A stretch of 64,000 nucleotides of DNA from Clostridiales bacterium (GCA_029268065.1 JAJUHC010000006.1:28766-92765); one strand, 5' to 3'. Shown: positions 29,296 through 39,280, numbered from the stretch's first letter. Notes: generated by a model not told the origin, from the letters alone. Translations and numbers: made by a program.

Positions 29296-31278
29296 ATGAA
29301 GGCTTCAAAAAAGCCCGAATACGGCAACGAAAGCATATCGTCTCTCAAGGGCGCGGACAGGGTAAGAAAGCGCCCGGGAGTCATTTTCGGCTCGGATGGG
29401 CTGGAGGGCTGCGAGCACGCGGTGTTCGAGATACTCTCAAACTCGATAGACGAGGCGAGGGAAGGACACGGCGACCTGATAGTCGTTACGCTTTATGAGG
29501 ACAGATCCATAGAGGTGGAGGACTTCGGGCGCGGCTGTCCGGTGGATTACAACCCCGTGGAGCAGCGCTATAACTGGGAGCTTGTCTTCTGCGAGCTTTA
29601 CGCGGGCGGGAAGTATAAGAACGACGAGGGCGAGAGCTATGAGTACTCGCTGGGGCTCAACGGGCTCGGTTCCTGCGCAACTCAGTATTCCTCGGAATAT
29701 ATGGATGTGACGGTATGGCGCGACGGCAATAAGTACAGCCTGCATTTTGAAAAGGGTGAGAACGTCGGAGGGCTCAGGATCGAGCCGACGGACAGGAAAA
29801 AAACGGGCTCGCTCATCCGCTGGAGACCGGATATTGAAGTTTTCACCGACATCGATATTCCGGAGTCGTATTTCCTCGACGTACTGAAAAAGCAGGCGGT
29901 AGTCAACAAGGGAGTGACCTTTCGCTTCAGGAGCCAGAAAAACGGAAAATTCGAAATCACCGAGTTCAAATACGAAAACGGCATAATAGACTACGTCGCA
30001 GAGCTGGCCGGGGACGATGCCCTGACGGTCCCCGTATTTATCGAGTCCGAGCGCAGGGGGCGCGACAGGGAGGACAAGCCGGAGTACAAGGTGAAGCTTT
30101 CCGCCGCGTTCTGCTTTTCAAACCGCTTCGCCGCGATAGAGTACTACCACAACTCGTCATGGCTTGAGTACGGCGGAAGCCCCGAAAAGGCGGCCAAAAG
30201 CGCGTTCGTGTCGGCGATAGACGCCTATCTCAAGAAAAATAACAAGTACCAGAAAAACGAGAGCAGGATAAGCTTCAACGATATTCAGGACTGCCTGATA
30301 CTTGTCACGAACTGCTTTTCAACGCAGACCTCTTACGAAAACCAGACAAAGAAAGCCATAACGAACAAGTTTATCCAGGACGCGATGACGGATTTTTTCA
30401 AATCCAAGCTCGAGATATACTTTATAGAGAACCGTGCGGAGGCTGAGAGGATAGCGGAGCAGGTGCTTATCAACAAGCGCAGCCGGGAGACAGCCGAAAA
30501 AACGAGGCTGAATATAAAAAAGAAGCTGTCGGGCGGCGTCGATATCGCAAACAGGGTCCAGAAGTTCGTGGACTGCCGCACAAAGGACATAGACAAACGC
30601 GAGCTTTATATAGTCGAGGGGGATTCCGCTCTGGGAGCCTGCAAGCAGAGCCGGAACGCCGAATTTCAGGGCATAATGCCGGTCCGCGGAAAGATTCTGA
30701 ACTGCCTCAAGGCGGATTACGCGAAGATATTCAAAAGCGAGATAATAACGGACCTCGTGAAGGTCCTCGGCTGCGGCGTGGAGGTACAGCACAAGCAGAA
30801 GGAAATAAGCTCCTTTGACCTTGGGAGTCTCAGATGGAGCAAAATAATCATATGCACCGACGCGGATGTGGACGGCTTCCAGATAAGGACGCTCATACTG
30901 ACGATGCTGTACAGGCTCGCGCCGACGCTTATAAGCGAAGGACTTGTATATATAGCGGAGTCTCCGCTTTTTGAGATCGAATGCAGGGGAAAAACCTACT
31001 TTGCCTATTCGGAGAGGGAAAAGGCCGAGATCATAAGCTCGTTCGGAGGGGCAAAGCACACTATAAGCCGCTCGAAGGGGCTCGGTGAGAACGAGCCTGA
31101 AATGATGTGGCTCACGACAATGAACCCGGAAACCCGGAGGCTTATAAAGGTAATGCCTCAGGACGCAAAACGTACCTCCGAGGTTTTTGAGCTGCTTCTC
31201 GGCGACAACCTCGCGGGGCGCAAGGAGCATATCGCCGAAAACGGCTATAAATACCTGGACCTTGCGGACATTTCATAG
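29296..31278 (+). CDS. divergent type IIA topoisomerase ATPase subunit (GyrB/ParE-like)
   Basis: GHKL motifs (NSIDEAREG; GLNGLGS) and TOPRIM EGDSALGACKQSRNAEFQGIMPVRGKILN, IIICTDADVDGFQIRTL. Start 29296 behind GGAGGG. Confidence 0.88.
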   Translation: MKASKKPEYGNESISSLKGADRVRKRPGVIFGSDGLEGCEHAVFEILSNSIDEAREGHGDLIVVTLYEDRSIEVEDFGRGCPVDYNPVEQRYNWELVFCELYAGGKYKNDEGESYEYSLGLNGLGSCATQYSSEYMDVTVWRDGNKYSLHFEKGENVGGLRIEPTDRKKTGSLIRWRPDIEVFTDIDIPESYFLDVLKKQAVVNKGVTFRFRSQKNGKFEITEFKYENGIIDYVAELAGDDALTVPVFIESERRGRDREDKPEYKVKLSAAFCFSNRFAAIEYYHNSSWLEYGGSPEKAAKSAFVSAIDAYLKKNNKYQKNESRISFNDIQDCLILVTNCFSTQTSYENQTKKAITNKFIQDAMTDFFKSKLEIYFIENRAEAERIAEQVLINKRSRETAEKTRLNIKKKLSGGVDIANRVQKFVDCRTKDIDKRELYIVEGDSALGACKQSRNAEFQGIMPVRGKILNCLKADYAKIFKSEIITDLVKVLGCGVEVQHKQKEISSFDLGSLRWSKIIICTDADVDGFQIRTLILTMLYRLAPTLISEGLVYIAESPLFEIECRGKTYFAYSEREKAEIISSFGGAKHTISRSKGLGENEPEMMWLTTMNPETRRLIKVMPQDAKRTSEVFELLLGDNLAGRKEHIAENGYKYLDLADIS

Positions 31279-31331
31279 GCGGAAGGGCGTTTTCCGCTTC
31301 AGACTTTACTTTAGAGCAAAGGACGGATAGC

Positions 31332-33572
31332 GTGGCAAAAAGGAAGGAAACCGGCGGCTCCGATAAAAATTCCGCTAACCAGAACGTTATAGGTCTCCGC
31401 GCCGATGTTCTTGAGCAGGGCATAACCGAAACTCTTGAACTTAACTATATGCCTTATGCGATGAGCGTCATCGTGTCGCGCGCCATACCCGAAATAGACG
31501 GCTTCAAGCCGTCTCACAGGAAGCTGCTCTACACGATGTACAAAATGGGGCTTCTGACCGGCGGACGTACAAAGTCCGCGAACATCGTCGGCCAGACGAT
31601 GCGCCTCAACCCGCACGGAGACAGCGCGATATACGAGACCATGGTGCGCCTGTCCAAGGGCTACGAGGCGCTGCTTACGCCCTTCGTGGATTCCAAGGGC
31701 AATTTCGGCAAGGTGTATTCGAGGGACATGGCCTACGCCGCGTCGCGCTACACCGAGGCAAAGCTTTCCGGCATCTGCGCCGAGCTGTTCAGGGATATAG
31801 ACAGCGATACCGTTGACTTCATCGACAATTACGACGGCACAATGAAGGAGCCCGTGCTTCTTCCGACGACCTTCCCGAACCTGCTGGTGTCGGCTAATAT
31901 GGGCATCGCCGTCGGAATGGCGAGCCAGATTTGCGGCTTCAACCTTGCGGAGGTCTGCCAGACGGCGATAGATTATATAAACGACCCGGGGCACGATATT
32001 ATGTCAACCTTATTGGCCCCCGATTTTCCAACGGGCGGGGAGCTGATATATGATTCGAAGGAAATAGGCGAAATTTACCGCACGGGGCGCGGCAGCTTCA
32101 AGGTGAGGGCCAGGTGGCGCTACATTCAGAAGGAAAACATCATCGAGGTGTACGAGCTTCCGTACACTACCACCTCTGAGGCGGTGATGGACAAGGTGGC
32201 GGAACTCATCAAGCTGGGGAAGCTCCGCGAAATCACGGATATGCGCGACGAAACGGACCTGAACGGCCTGAAGCTCGCCATAGACTTAAAACGCGGCACA
32301 GATCCGGAGAAGCTCATGCAAAAGCTTTTCAAGATGACGCCGCTTATGGACGGCTTCTCCTGCAACTTCAACATTCTTGTGGCGGGCACTCCCCGCGTAA
32401 TGGGCATAAGCGAAATACTGGACGAGTGGACCGCCTGGCGGACCGACTGCGTAAAAAGGCGCGTGTTTTTCGAGCTTACAAGGAAAAAAGACAAGCTTCA
32501 CCTCCTGAAAGGGCTGGGGAAGATACTCCTTGACATCGACAAGGCGATAGCTATAATCAGGAACACGGAGGAAGAAGCCGAGGTCGTTCCGAATCTCATG
32601 ATCGGCTTCGGGATAGACGAGGTCCAGGCCGAGTTCGTCGCGGAGATCAAGCTCAGGAATATCAACAAGGAGTATATTCTGAAGCGCGTGCAGGAGACGG
32701 AAAGTCTCGAAAAGGAGATAGCCGATCTGGAGGATCTGCTTCAAAGTCGGCGCCGTATAAAGGCTATCATTATTGACGAGCTTAAAAATGTGATAAAGAA
32801 GCACGGCGCTCCGCGAAAAACAGGCATAATCTACTCCGACGAGGTCGCGGAGTACAGGGAAGAGGAGCATATTGAAAACTACGAGGTAGTGCTGTTTTTG
32901 TCCCGCGAGGGGTATTTCAAGAAGATCACGCCCTTGTCACTCAGAATGGGGGGCGAGCAGAAGTACAAGGAGGACGACGGGCCGCTTGTGTCCTTTGAGG
33001 GCACGAACCGCGACGAGCTGCTGATATTCACAGACAGGCAGCAGTGCTACAAGGTGAAGGCTTCGGACTTTGAGGATAGCAAGGCCTCGAGCCTCGGGGT
33101 ATATCTTCCGTCGCATCTTGGCATGGACGCTGGCGAAAACGTGCTGTATATGCTGAAGTGCGGAGACTATAAGGGCAGCATACTCTTCATGTTCGAAAAC
33201 GGCAAGGGGGCGCGGGTCCCCGTCTCGGCTTATGAGACAAAGACGAACCGAAGAAAGCTCACGGGCGCCTATTCGGACAAGAGCCCGCTGAAAGCGGTCA
33301 TTCCGTTTGAATCGGAGCTTGAAATCGCCGCATATTCGACTGAGGGGCGGGTCATCATATTCAGTACGGCGCTTTTGTCGCCCAAGGCGACACGGGACAC
33401 CCAGGGCGTTTCCGTCATGGCGCTGAAGCCCAAATTTAAGCTCAAGAAGGCGCTGCCCTGCTCGGAAACCTCGATAGTCAACCACGCGCGCTACCGCGTC
33501 CGGAGCATTCCTGCGGCCGGGGCACTGCTCAGGGAAGAGGACATGGAGGAAAAGCAGCTCAGCATGATTTGA
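31332..33572 (+). CDS. divergent type IIA topoisomerase cleavage subunit (GyrA/ParC-like)
   Basis: MPYAMSVIVSRAIPEIDGFKPSHRKLLY; NPHGDSAIYETMVRLS; AASRYTEAKL (catalytic Tyr context). No GyrA-box QRRGGKG seen. Confidence 0.88.
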   Translation: MAKRKETGGSDKNSANQNVIGLRADVLEQGITETLELNYMPYAMSVIVSRAIPEIDGFKPSHRKLLYTMYKMGLLTGGRTKSANIVGQTMRLNPHGDSAIYETMVRLSKGYEALLTPFVDSKGNFGKVYSRDMAYAASRYTEAKLSGICAELFRDIDSDTVDFIDNYDGTMKEPVLLPTTFPNLLVSANMGIAVGMASQICGFNLAEVCQTAIDYINDPGHDIMSTLLAPDFPTGGELIYDSKEIGEIYRTGRGSFKVRARWRYIQKENIIEVYELPYTTTSEAVMDKVAELIKLGKLREITDMRDETDLNGLKLAIDLKRGTDPEKLMQKLFKMTPLMDGFSCNFNILVAGTPRVMGISEILDEWTAWRTDCVKRRVFFELTRKKDKLHLLKGLGKILLDIDKAIAIIRNTEEEAEVVPNLMIGFGIDEVQAEFVAEIKLRNINKEYILKRVQETESLEKEIADLEDLLQSRRRIKAIIIDELKNVIKKHGAPRKTGIIYSDEVAEYREEEHIENYEVVLFLSREGYFKKITPLSLRMGGEQKYKEDDGPLVSFEGTNRDELLIFTDRQQCYKVKASDFEDSKASSLGVYLPSHLGMDAGENVLYMLKCGDYKGSILFMFENGKGARVPVSAYETKTNRRKLTGAYSDKSPLKAVIPFESELEIAAYSTEGRVIIFSTALLSPKATRDTQGVSVMALKPKFKLKKALPCSETSIVNHARYRVRSIPAAGALLREEDMEEKQLSMI

Positions 33573-33590
33573 GCTTAGGGGAAACGGAGT

Positions 33591-34466
33591 ATGGTTATGT
33601 TGGAAAAAAGCCTGAAGCCGATGCTCATTATGTGCGTGAAAATACTGGCGGGGGCGGTTATCGACGCCGCGGGGATAAGCGTCCTTTTGTATCCCAACGG
33701 TATAATAACGGGAGGAATTATGGGGATTTCCATGATACTGAACAAGCTGTTCTCGACTCCCGTCGGACTTCTTACAATCGTTTTCAACGTACCGCTTTTT
33801 ATTGTCGCATGGAGGACACAGGGACTCAAGTTTCTCGTCGGTTCGCTGCTCGGAATGGGGCTGAGCTCCGTACTGCTTGACGTGTTCTCGCTTTTTACGA
33901 CCGTTTATGTCACAAGCAATCAGCTTCTGGCGGGGATCATAGGAGGCGCCGTGTCCGGCTTCGGGATGGGAATAATATACTCGGCCGGAGGGAGCACCGG
34001 AGGAGTTGACATAGTCGCGAAGGTTTTGAGAAGAAGGTACCCATACGCCAACCTCGGGAGCATAGTTATGGTGCTTAACGCGGTCGTGTTTGCGTTGTAC
34101 GCGCTGGTACTCGGCAAGTACGAGGCGGCGATGTATTCCGTCGTAACGGCCTTTGTGTCCTCAAGAGTCATTGATACGGTGCTGTACGGCTTAAATTATT
34201 CGAAAATATGCTTTATAATAAGCGAAAAGGGGAGCGCGATAAGCGAATCGATAACCCGGGAGCTGCACCGCGGCGTAACGGTGCTCTCAGGGCGGGGAGC
34301 CTATTCGGGTCAGGAGAAAACCGTTCTTCTTTGCGCCATCAAGAAGCAGCAGATACTCGAGCTGAAAAAGATTGTCAGGCAGACGGATCCGGATGCTTTT
34401 GTAATAATATCCGAATCGAGAGACGTGATGGGCAACGGGTTTCAGATACTGGAAGACAAGGAGTAG
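33591..34466 (+). CDS. YitT-family membrane protein
   Basis: GAVIDAAGISVLLYPNGIITGGIMGISMILN...; GMGIIYSAGGSTGGVDIVAKVL; C-terminal DUF2179-like ...RDVMGNGFQ. Confidence 0.88.
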   Translation: MVMLEKSLKPMLIMCVKILAGAVIDAAGISVLLYPNGIITGGIMGISMILNKLFSTPVGLLTIVFNVPLFIVAWRTQGLKFLVGSLLGMGLSSVLLDVFSLFTTVYVTSNQLLAGIIGGAVSGFGMGIIYSAGGSTGGVDIVAKVLRRRYPYANLGSIVMVLNAVVFALYALVLGKYEAAMYSVVTAFVSSRVIDTVLYGLNYSKICFIISEKGSAISESITRELHRGVTVLSGRGAYSGQEKTVLLCAIKKQQILELKKIVRQTDPDAFVIISESRDVMGNGFQILEDKE

Positions 34467-34478
34467 GGGGGAGCCGGC

Positions 34479-35600
34479 ATAAAAAGATATATAGCGCTTG
34501 CGCTTATAACGGCGCTTTTGTTCACCGCCTTCGGCTGGTCCGCCTCCAAAAGCCGCGATTACTACTCCGAGACCGACCATAAGGACGAAACACGCCTTAC
34601 CGACAATGAAAACGAAGTCGTCAGCGTGAAGACGTATCAGGGCATCAAAACCGCGATACTTTCCTTCATAAAGGACGGCAGGGAGAAGTGCTACCTGAAT
34701 GTCAGCGATTACGAGGGCAACGTTTCAGACGCGGTGTCCGAGGCGAGCCTCGAGATAGTACATAATACCGCGCTGGGAGTCTATGCGGTCGAGAACATCA
34801 CCCACAGCTACACGAAGGAATCCCAGTATTTCAACGTGGTCATGGACATCTATTACAAGCATACCAAGGAACAGGTGAGGAGCATAGCGTATCTGAATTA
34901 CGTTTCCGCGGTTCAGGGCGCTCTCGGCAAGGCTATTTCCGACCATAAGGAATACCTGGTCATTTCCATTTCCTCGGCCCAGGTAACGCAGGACTATATA
35001 AGAGCCTACGCGCTTGAGTATTACCGCGCAAATCCCCTCGAGGTGACGGCGCCGCCGGAGATTAAGACAATCGTCCATGCGGCAAAGGAGCAGACTAAAA
35101 TTATAGAAATAGAGCTTTCCTATCCCAATACCCTTCCGCAGGAAATCGAAATGAGGACAAAGCTCCAAAGTACGGCAAATCTGCTCTTGAAGAACGCGAA
35201 GAGTTCGAAGGACGTGGCGACTGCCGCAAACGCGTGCAAGCGCCTTATTGAGTCTTCGGATTATGTGCAAAGCGGGAGCCCGACTGCCTACGGCACGCTT
35301 ATCGAGCGCACGGGGAACAGCGAGGGCTTTGCGATGGCTTACAAGATCTTCTGCTCGGTTCTCGGCATAAAGTGTACGGTAGTCGAGGGCGCTTTAGGGG
35401 GCGACAGGCATTTTTGGAACATCATAGAGCTTGGCGGAGAGTGTTACCATGCGGACCCCGCTGTCTGCGGCCTTGCGGGGATGTCCGCGGCCTTCCTTAA
35501 AACGGACGCCGAGTTTAGGGCGATGGGATACCGCTGGGATACTTCCAAGTACAAGCCCTGCAACGGAAACCTGAAGTACGAGTCTCTGGAAAACGGATGA
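34479..35600 (+). CDS. secreted/anchored protein with transglutaminase-like core (catalytic Cys replaced by Ser)
   Basis: Proposed N-terminus (I/M)KRYIALALITALLFTAFGWSASKSRDYYSE from an ATA codon behind GGGGGGAG; C-terminal GNSEGFAMAYKIFCSVLGIKC..DRHFWNII..CYHADPAVC. The ORF track starts at TTG 34518. Confidence 0.65.
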   Translation: MKRYIALALITALLFTAFGWSASKSRDYYSETDHKDETRLTDNENEVVSVKTYQGIKTAILSFIKDGREKCYLNVSDYEGNVSDAVSEASLEIVHNTALGVYAVENITHSYTKESQYFNVVMDIYYKHTKEQVRSIAYLNYVSAVQGALGKAISDHKEYLVISISSAQVTQDYIRAYALEYYRANPLEVTAPPEIKTIVHAAKEQTKIIEIELSYPNTLPQEIEMRTKLQSTANLLLKNAKSSKDVATAANACKRLIESSDYVQSGSPTAYGTLIERTGNSEGFAMAYKIFCSVLGIKCTVVEGALGGDRHFWNIIELGGECYHADPAVCGLAGMSAAFLKTDAEFRAMGYRWDTSKYKPCNGNLKYESLENG

Positions 35601-35826
35601 CGATTTAAAATATTGTTTAATAAATATACAATTTCTGTTCACACAACTCCTTGGCATGCGGCTATAATAATAATCAGAGCCGGGCGCCATGCCGGACTCG
35701 GACACGGAAGAAAGCAAATAGAAAGCGGTACGGGCAGCTTGAAGGGCGCGGCATCCGCCGCGCCCCCCGACAAAAACAAATATAAAGCAATGAAACGGAG
35801 CGCTGCGGAGGCGCTCCGTTAAGTTT

Positions 35827-36564
35827 TCAGCGATTCAGGAGCTTCTCCACCAGCTCAAGCTGTTCGGGGGTGTTGACACCCAGAAGCTCGGATCCCAGAT
35901 GGCGGCGGCAGATCCCGATTTTTCCGCCCTCGGATTTAAGTATCCCCGGAATGTCCGTAAGGTAGTATTCTCTCTGAGCATTGTCGCAGCGGAGCTTTCC
36001 GAGAGCTCCGAGCAGGAGCTGCGCTTTGAAAATGTACACACCGCTGTTGAGCTCCTTTATTTTCCGCTCATCCTCGCTGCAGTCCTTGTGCTCAACGAGC
36101 CTGAGAAAGGCGCCTGAGCCGTCCCGGACTATTCTTCCGTAATCGAGAGGCTCGTCGCTCGTGCCGCTGAGTATGGTGCAGTCGTTTTTCTCCCTTACAT
36201 GCGTGTCAACGAGCTCGAGGAAGGAAGCTTTGCTTATGAGCGGCATGTCGCCGCAGCAGACCAAAACGGAGCCGCCGAAATTATCGAGCGCCGGAGCCGC
36301 GGCCATTACAGCGTGACCGGTGCCGAGCTGTTCCGTCTGCTCGGCAAAGCCGTACCCGGTGAAAGCGGAGAGAATGGCCTCCTTTTTATAGCCCACAACG
36401 ATGGTGGTGTCGGTTTTAGGGATGAAGTCTATCGCTTCAAGAACATAAGATATCAGCGGGCGGCCGTTTGCAAGGCGCATTACCTTCGGCAAGTCGTTTT
36501 TTTCCGAATGGAGACGGGTGCCCTTGCCCGCGGCAAGCACCACCGCCTTTAAATTGTCTTTCAT
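35827..36564 (-). CDS. GlmU-like nucleotidyltransferase (uridyltransferase domain only)
   Basis: MKDNLKAVVLAAGKGTRLHSEKNDLPKVMRLANGRPLISYVLE; EQLGTGHAVMAA; 245 aa, no left-handed beta-helix acetyltransferase domain. Confidence 0.85.
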   Translation of the reverse strand: MKDNLKAVVLAAGKGTRLHSEKNDLPKVMRLANGRPLISYVLEAIDFIPKTDTTIVVGYKKEAILSAFTGYGFAEQTEQLGTGHAVMAAAPALDNFGGSVLVCCGDMPLISKASFLELVDTHVREKNDCTILSGTSDEPLDYGRIVRDGSGAFLRLVEHKDCSEDERKIKELNSGVYIFKAQLLLGALGKLRCDNAQREYYLTDIPGILKSEGGKIGICRRHLGSELLGVNTPEQLELVEKLLNR

Positions 36565-37715
36565 TGTTGGAGTTCCCCGTTCAAATATGTATTTGCGGTT
36601 TCGTTTATGGTTTTTATGACGTAGTCGTTTGAATAGATGAGGCGCAGCGCTTCCCTGAAAAGCGGTAAAGAGTCGCCGGAAAAGGCGAGGTCAAGCCTGC
36701 CGCGGGCGTTTTCGAGCATACGGTCGATTGTGTTCACATTAGCGTAGGAATTGTAGCCGAAGACCTTCATTTCGGAGTCGTTCCATATCAAAAGGCCGTT
36801 GCTTTTGGCGACGGTTCCCAGCTCCGGAGTGAATTTGGAGTCGAGAGAGACGATGATGCTGTTCACCCTCGCAGCGTCGCGCAGAAGCGCCGAGGCCCGT
36901 CCGTAATCATAAGACACGTTCTCAGAGCAAATTATGCCCAGACCGTGCCCGGAGCCCGCAATCCTTCTTATAAGGTCGGGGTTATCGCGGATCTCCTCGG
37001 GGGTTACAAAAAAGCAGGCGCTGTAACCGTAATATGAAAGTAAGTCCAGCATGCTTTCGGTGGAGTCCCCTATCCCGCGGACGCTAAGGTAGATGTAAGC
37101 GTACCTGTTGGTAGGCTCCGGAGTCTCGGAGACGGAGGGCGTGGGGGAAGCGGGCTCCGGAGACGAGGCGGACGGCGACACCGCCGGGGCATGGTCTGAG
37201 AGGTACTTATTCATCATGGATTGCATCTTCAGCGCCGAAAGCCTTGCAAAATCGTCGTCTGAAATCGTGGAGCCGGATCCCTTGATCCTCAAAAATACTC
37301 CGGTATTATTGGAGTATATGGAAAACTTAAAGCCAAAATACTGGCATACTCTGACGGCCGGCACATAAACGCCGGAATTGTAATAAATCGCCTGAAAGCC
37401 GTAGCCGCGTCCCCTGTTGTCGTAGGTGTTGCCGCTGCCCAGCTCAAAGCTTATGGATTTTTCGTCGGAGTAGATTGTGGCGATCCGCTTGTCCCGATCA
37501 TAGGTGGAATATGTCGAGAGCGTATACTGGTTGAATACCGAAAGAGGGACATAGTAGACCTCTCCGATTTTCACGGGCATGGTTTCGTCGTTAAGGTCCA
37601 AAAGGCGGTCGTTAACGACGGTAAAGTAAATTTCGGTTTCAGCCGCGGCCCATTTGAGAGGCAGAACCGCCGCAATGCAAAATGCTATTATAAGCAAAAG
37701 CGCCGCTTTTTTCAC
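36561..37715 (-). CDS. secreted protein: copper-amine-oxidase-N-like/stalk domain, Pro/Ser/Glu linker, degenerate polysaccharide-deacetylase-like domain
   Basis: Signal peptide MKKAALLLIIAFCIAAVLPLKWAAA; VKIGEVYYVPLSVFNQY; linker PAVSPSASSPEPASPTPSVSETPEPT; C-terminal YGYSACFFVTPEEIRDNPDLIRRIAGSGHGLGI. Confidence 0.6.
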   Translation of the reverse strand: MKKAALLLIIAFCIAAVLPLKWAAAETEIYFTVVNDRLLDLNDETMPVKIGEVYYVPLSVFNQYTLSTYSTYDRDKRIATIYSDEKSISFELGSGNTYDNRGRGYGFQAIYYNSGVYVPAVRVCQYFGFKFSIYSNNTGVFLRIKGSGSTISDDDFARLSALKMQSMMNKYLSDHAPAVSPSASSPEPASPTPSVSETPEPTNRYAYIYLSVRGIGDSTESMLDLLSYYGYSACFFVTPEEIRDNPDLIRRIAGSGHGLGIICSENVSYDYGRASALLRDAARVNSIIVSLDSKFTPELGTVAKSNGLLIWNDSEMKVFGYNSYANVNTIDRMLENARGRLDLAFSGDSLPLFREALRLIYSNDYVIKTINETANTYLNGELQQ

Positions 37716-38041
37716 GTCGCACCCCTTTCAGGCAGCTGCTGTAATTATTATCCCACGAAGCCTATACTAGCATAAAAAGCACAAAGCCGCAAGTATGAAC
37801 GTACACATGGGCTTTTGTCTATAATTGCATAATACTTCGAAAATAATTACAAAATTTTATCGTTATTGAAAATTGCGTTCATTTGCTGCCTGTGCTATAC
37901 TATTATATAGTTAGATATGGGCGTTTTATTGGGCAAAAGCATCGTATGCTAAATATTTTGAAATATTAAGCAGTATGAGACGGCCGGTTTTCCCATCTGA
38001 GGCGGTTTCATGCTTGTTTTATTATCTGAGAGGCTATCCGA

Positions 38042-39280
38042 ATGAACGAAGGTCAAAACGGGAAGGTACTGAACAAAACGTTTGTCTGCTGCATGCTGTG
38101 TCAGGTCTGCCATGGGATGGCGGCCTTTATGGCGAATCCTCTTATATCCTCATATGCGGCGTATATGGGGGCCGGCGCGAAGCTGGTGGGGCTCCTCACG
38201 GGGCTTTATCTCGGGGTGTCGGTGCTCATGAGGCCATTCGCGGGGCCTGCGGTCGTCCGGATGGATAAGAAGAAGCTGCTGGTGGTTACATATACCATCG
38301 GCGCCGTCGTGAATTTCTGCTATGGCGCCTTCAGCAATATGACGGTCTTTGTGCTGGCGAGGGCCTTTCACGGACTGCAGTATTCGCTGATGGGCACGCT
38401 GCTCATTACGATTGCCGGCGACAGCCTGCCCAAGGACAAAATGGGCTCCGGCCTCGGGCTTTTCGGAATCGGCACCGCGGTATCCGGGGCGATCGGACCC
38501 TCGGTCGGACTGGCGCTGAGGTCTTGGGGCACTGCGACCTTCGGGACGCTCGGCGGGTACAAGGTGATGTTTTTCGCGGCGTCCGCGCTCGTCTGCTGCG
38601 CGCTGATACCTTGCTCCATGATAAAGGTAAAAAAACGCTCCAAGGAGGAGCTTATGGGGACGGGAGCCTGGTACAGGAATATCATCGCTTTGCCCGCGCT
38701 TCCCTCCGCCGTCTGCAATATGTTTTTTGCGATGGCCTTCGCCCTTTACAGCGCCTACATGGTTCCTTATGCCGAGGAGAAGGGCTTTGCCGGGGTAACG
38801 CTGTATTTCACCTTCTATGCGTTCATTATGCTCTTGTCCCGCCCGCTCGCGGGAAGGCTCACAGACAAATACGGGCCCGCGGCGGTTATTTATCCCAGCT
38901 CCGTTTTTTTCATCATCTCGTTTCTGATGCTCTGGGGCGCGCGGAATGTTTACACGGTTTACGCGACCGCAATCTTTTCGGCACTGGGATACGGCGCCGC
39001 GTATCCCGCTCTTCAGACCAACAGCCTGAGGTCAGTGCCTTCGATAAGGCGAGGCGTGGCGAGCAACACAAGCTATTTCGGCATAGATCTCGGAGGCTTT
39101 TTGGGACCTACATACGGGGGGTTCATAATATCGGCCTTCCTGAATACCGGAAAGGCATATTCCACGATGTATCTTTTCGGGATAATCCCGGTGCTGCTTG
39201 CCGTACTGACATATACCTTTACGAAAAAATATATGGACAGGGCAATGGTACTGGCGGCTGCCGTGGAAAGCGAGTATTAA
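38042..39280 (+). CDS. MFS transporter
   Basis: 12-TM-like hydrophobic pattern; GLLTGLYLGVSVLMRPFAGPAVVRMDKKKLL; AGRLTDKYGPAAV. Confidence 0.88.
   Translation: MNEGQNGKVLNKTFVCCMLCQVCHGMAAFMANPLISSYAAYMGAGAKLVGLLTGLYLGVSVLMRPFAGPAVVRMDKKKLLVVTYTIGAVVNFCYGAFSNMTVFVLARAFHGLQYSLMGTLLITIAGDSLPKDKMGSGLGLFGIGTAVSGAIGPSVGLALRSWGTATFGTLGGYKVMFFAASALVCCALIPCSMIKVKKRSKEELMGTGAWYRNIIALPALPSAVCNMFFAMAFALYSAYMVPYAEEKGFAGVTLYFTFYAFIMLLSRPLAGRLTDKYGPAAVIYPSSVFFIISFLMLWGARNVYTVYATAIFSALGYGAAYPALQTNSLRSVPSIRRGVASNTSYFGIDLGGFLGPTYGGFIISAFLNTGKAYSTMYLFGIIPVLLAVLTYTFTKKYMDRAMVLAAAVESEY

Noticed and set aside
30319-31230. 303-aa ORF antisense to the GyrB-like gene
   Set aside because: Shadow ORF of a well supported coding region.
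35613-35822. 69-aa ORF between the transglutaminase-like gene and glmU-like gene
   Set aside because: Contains two hairpins and has no SD or recognisable sequence.
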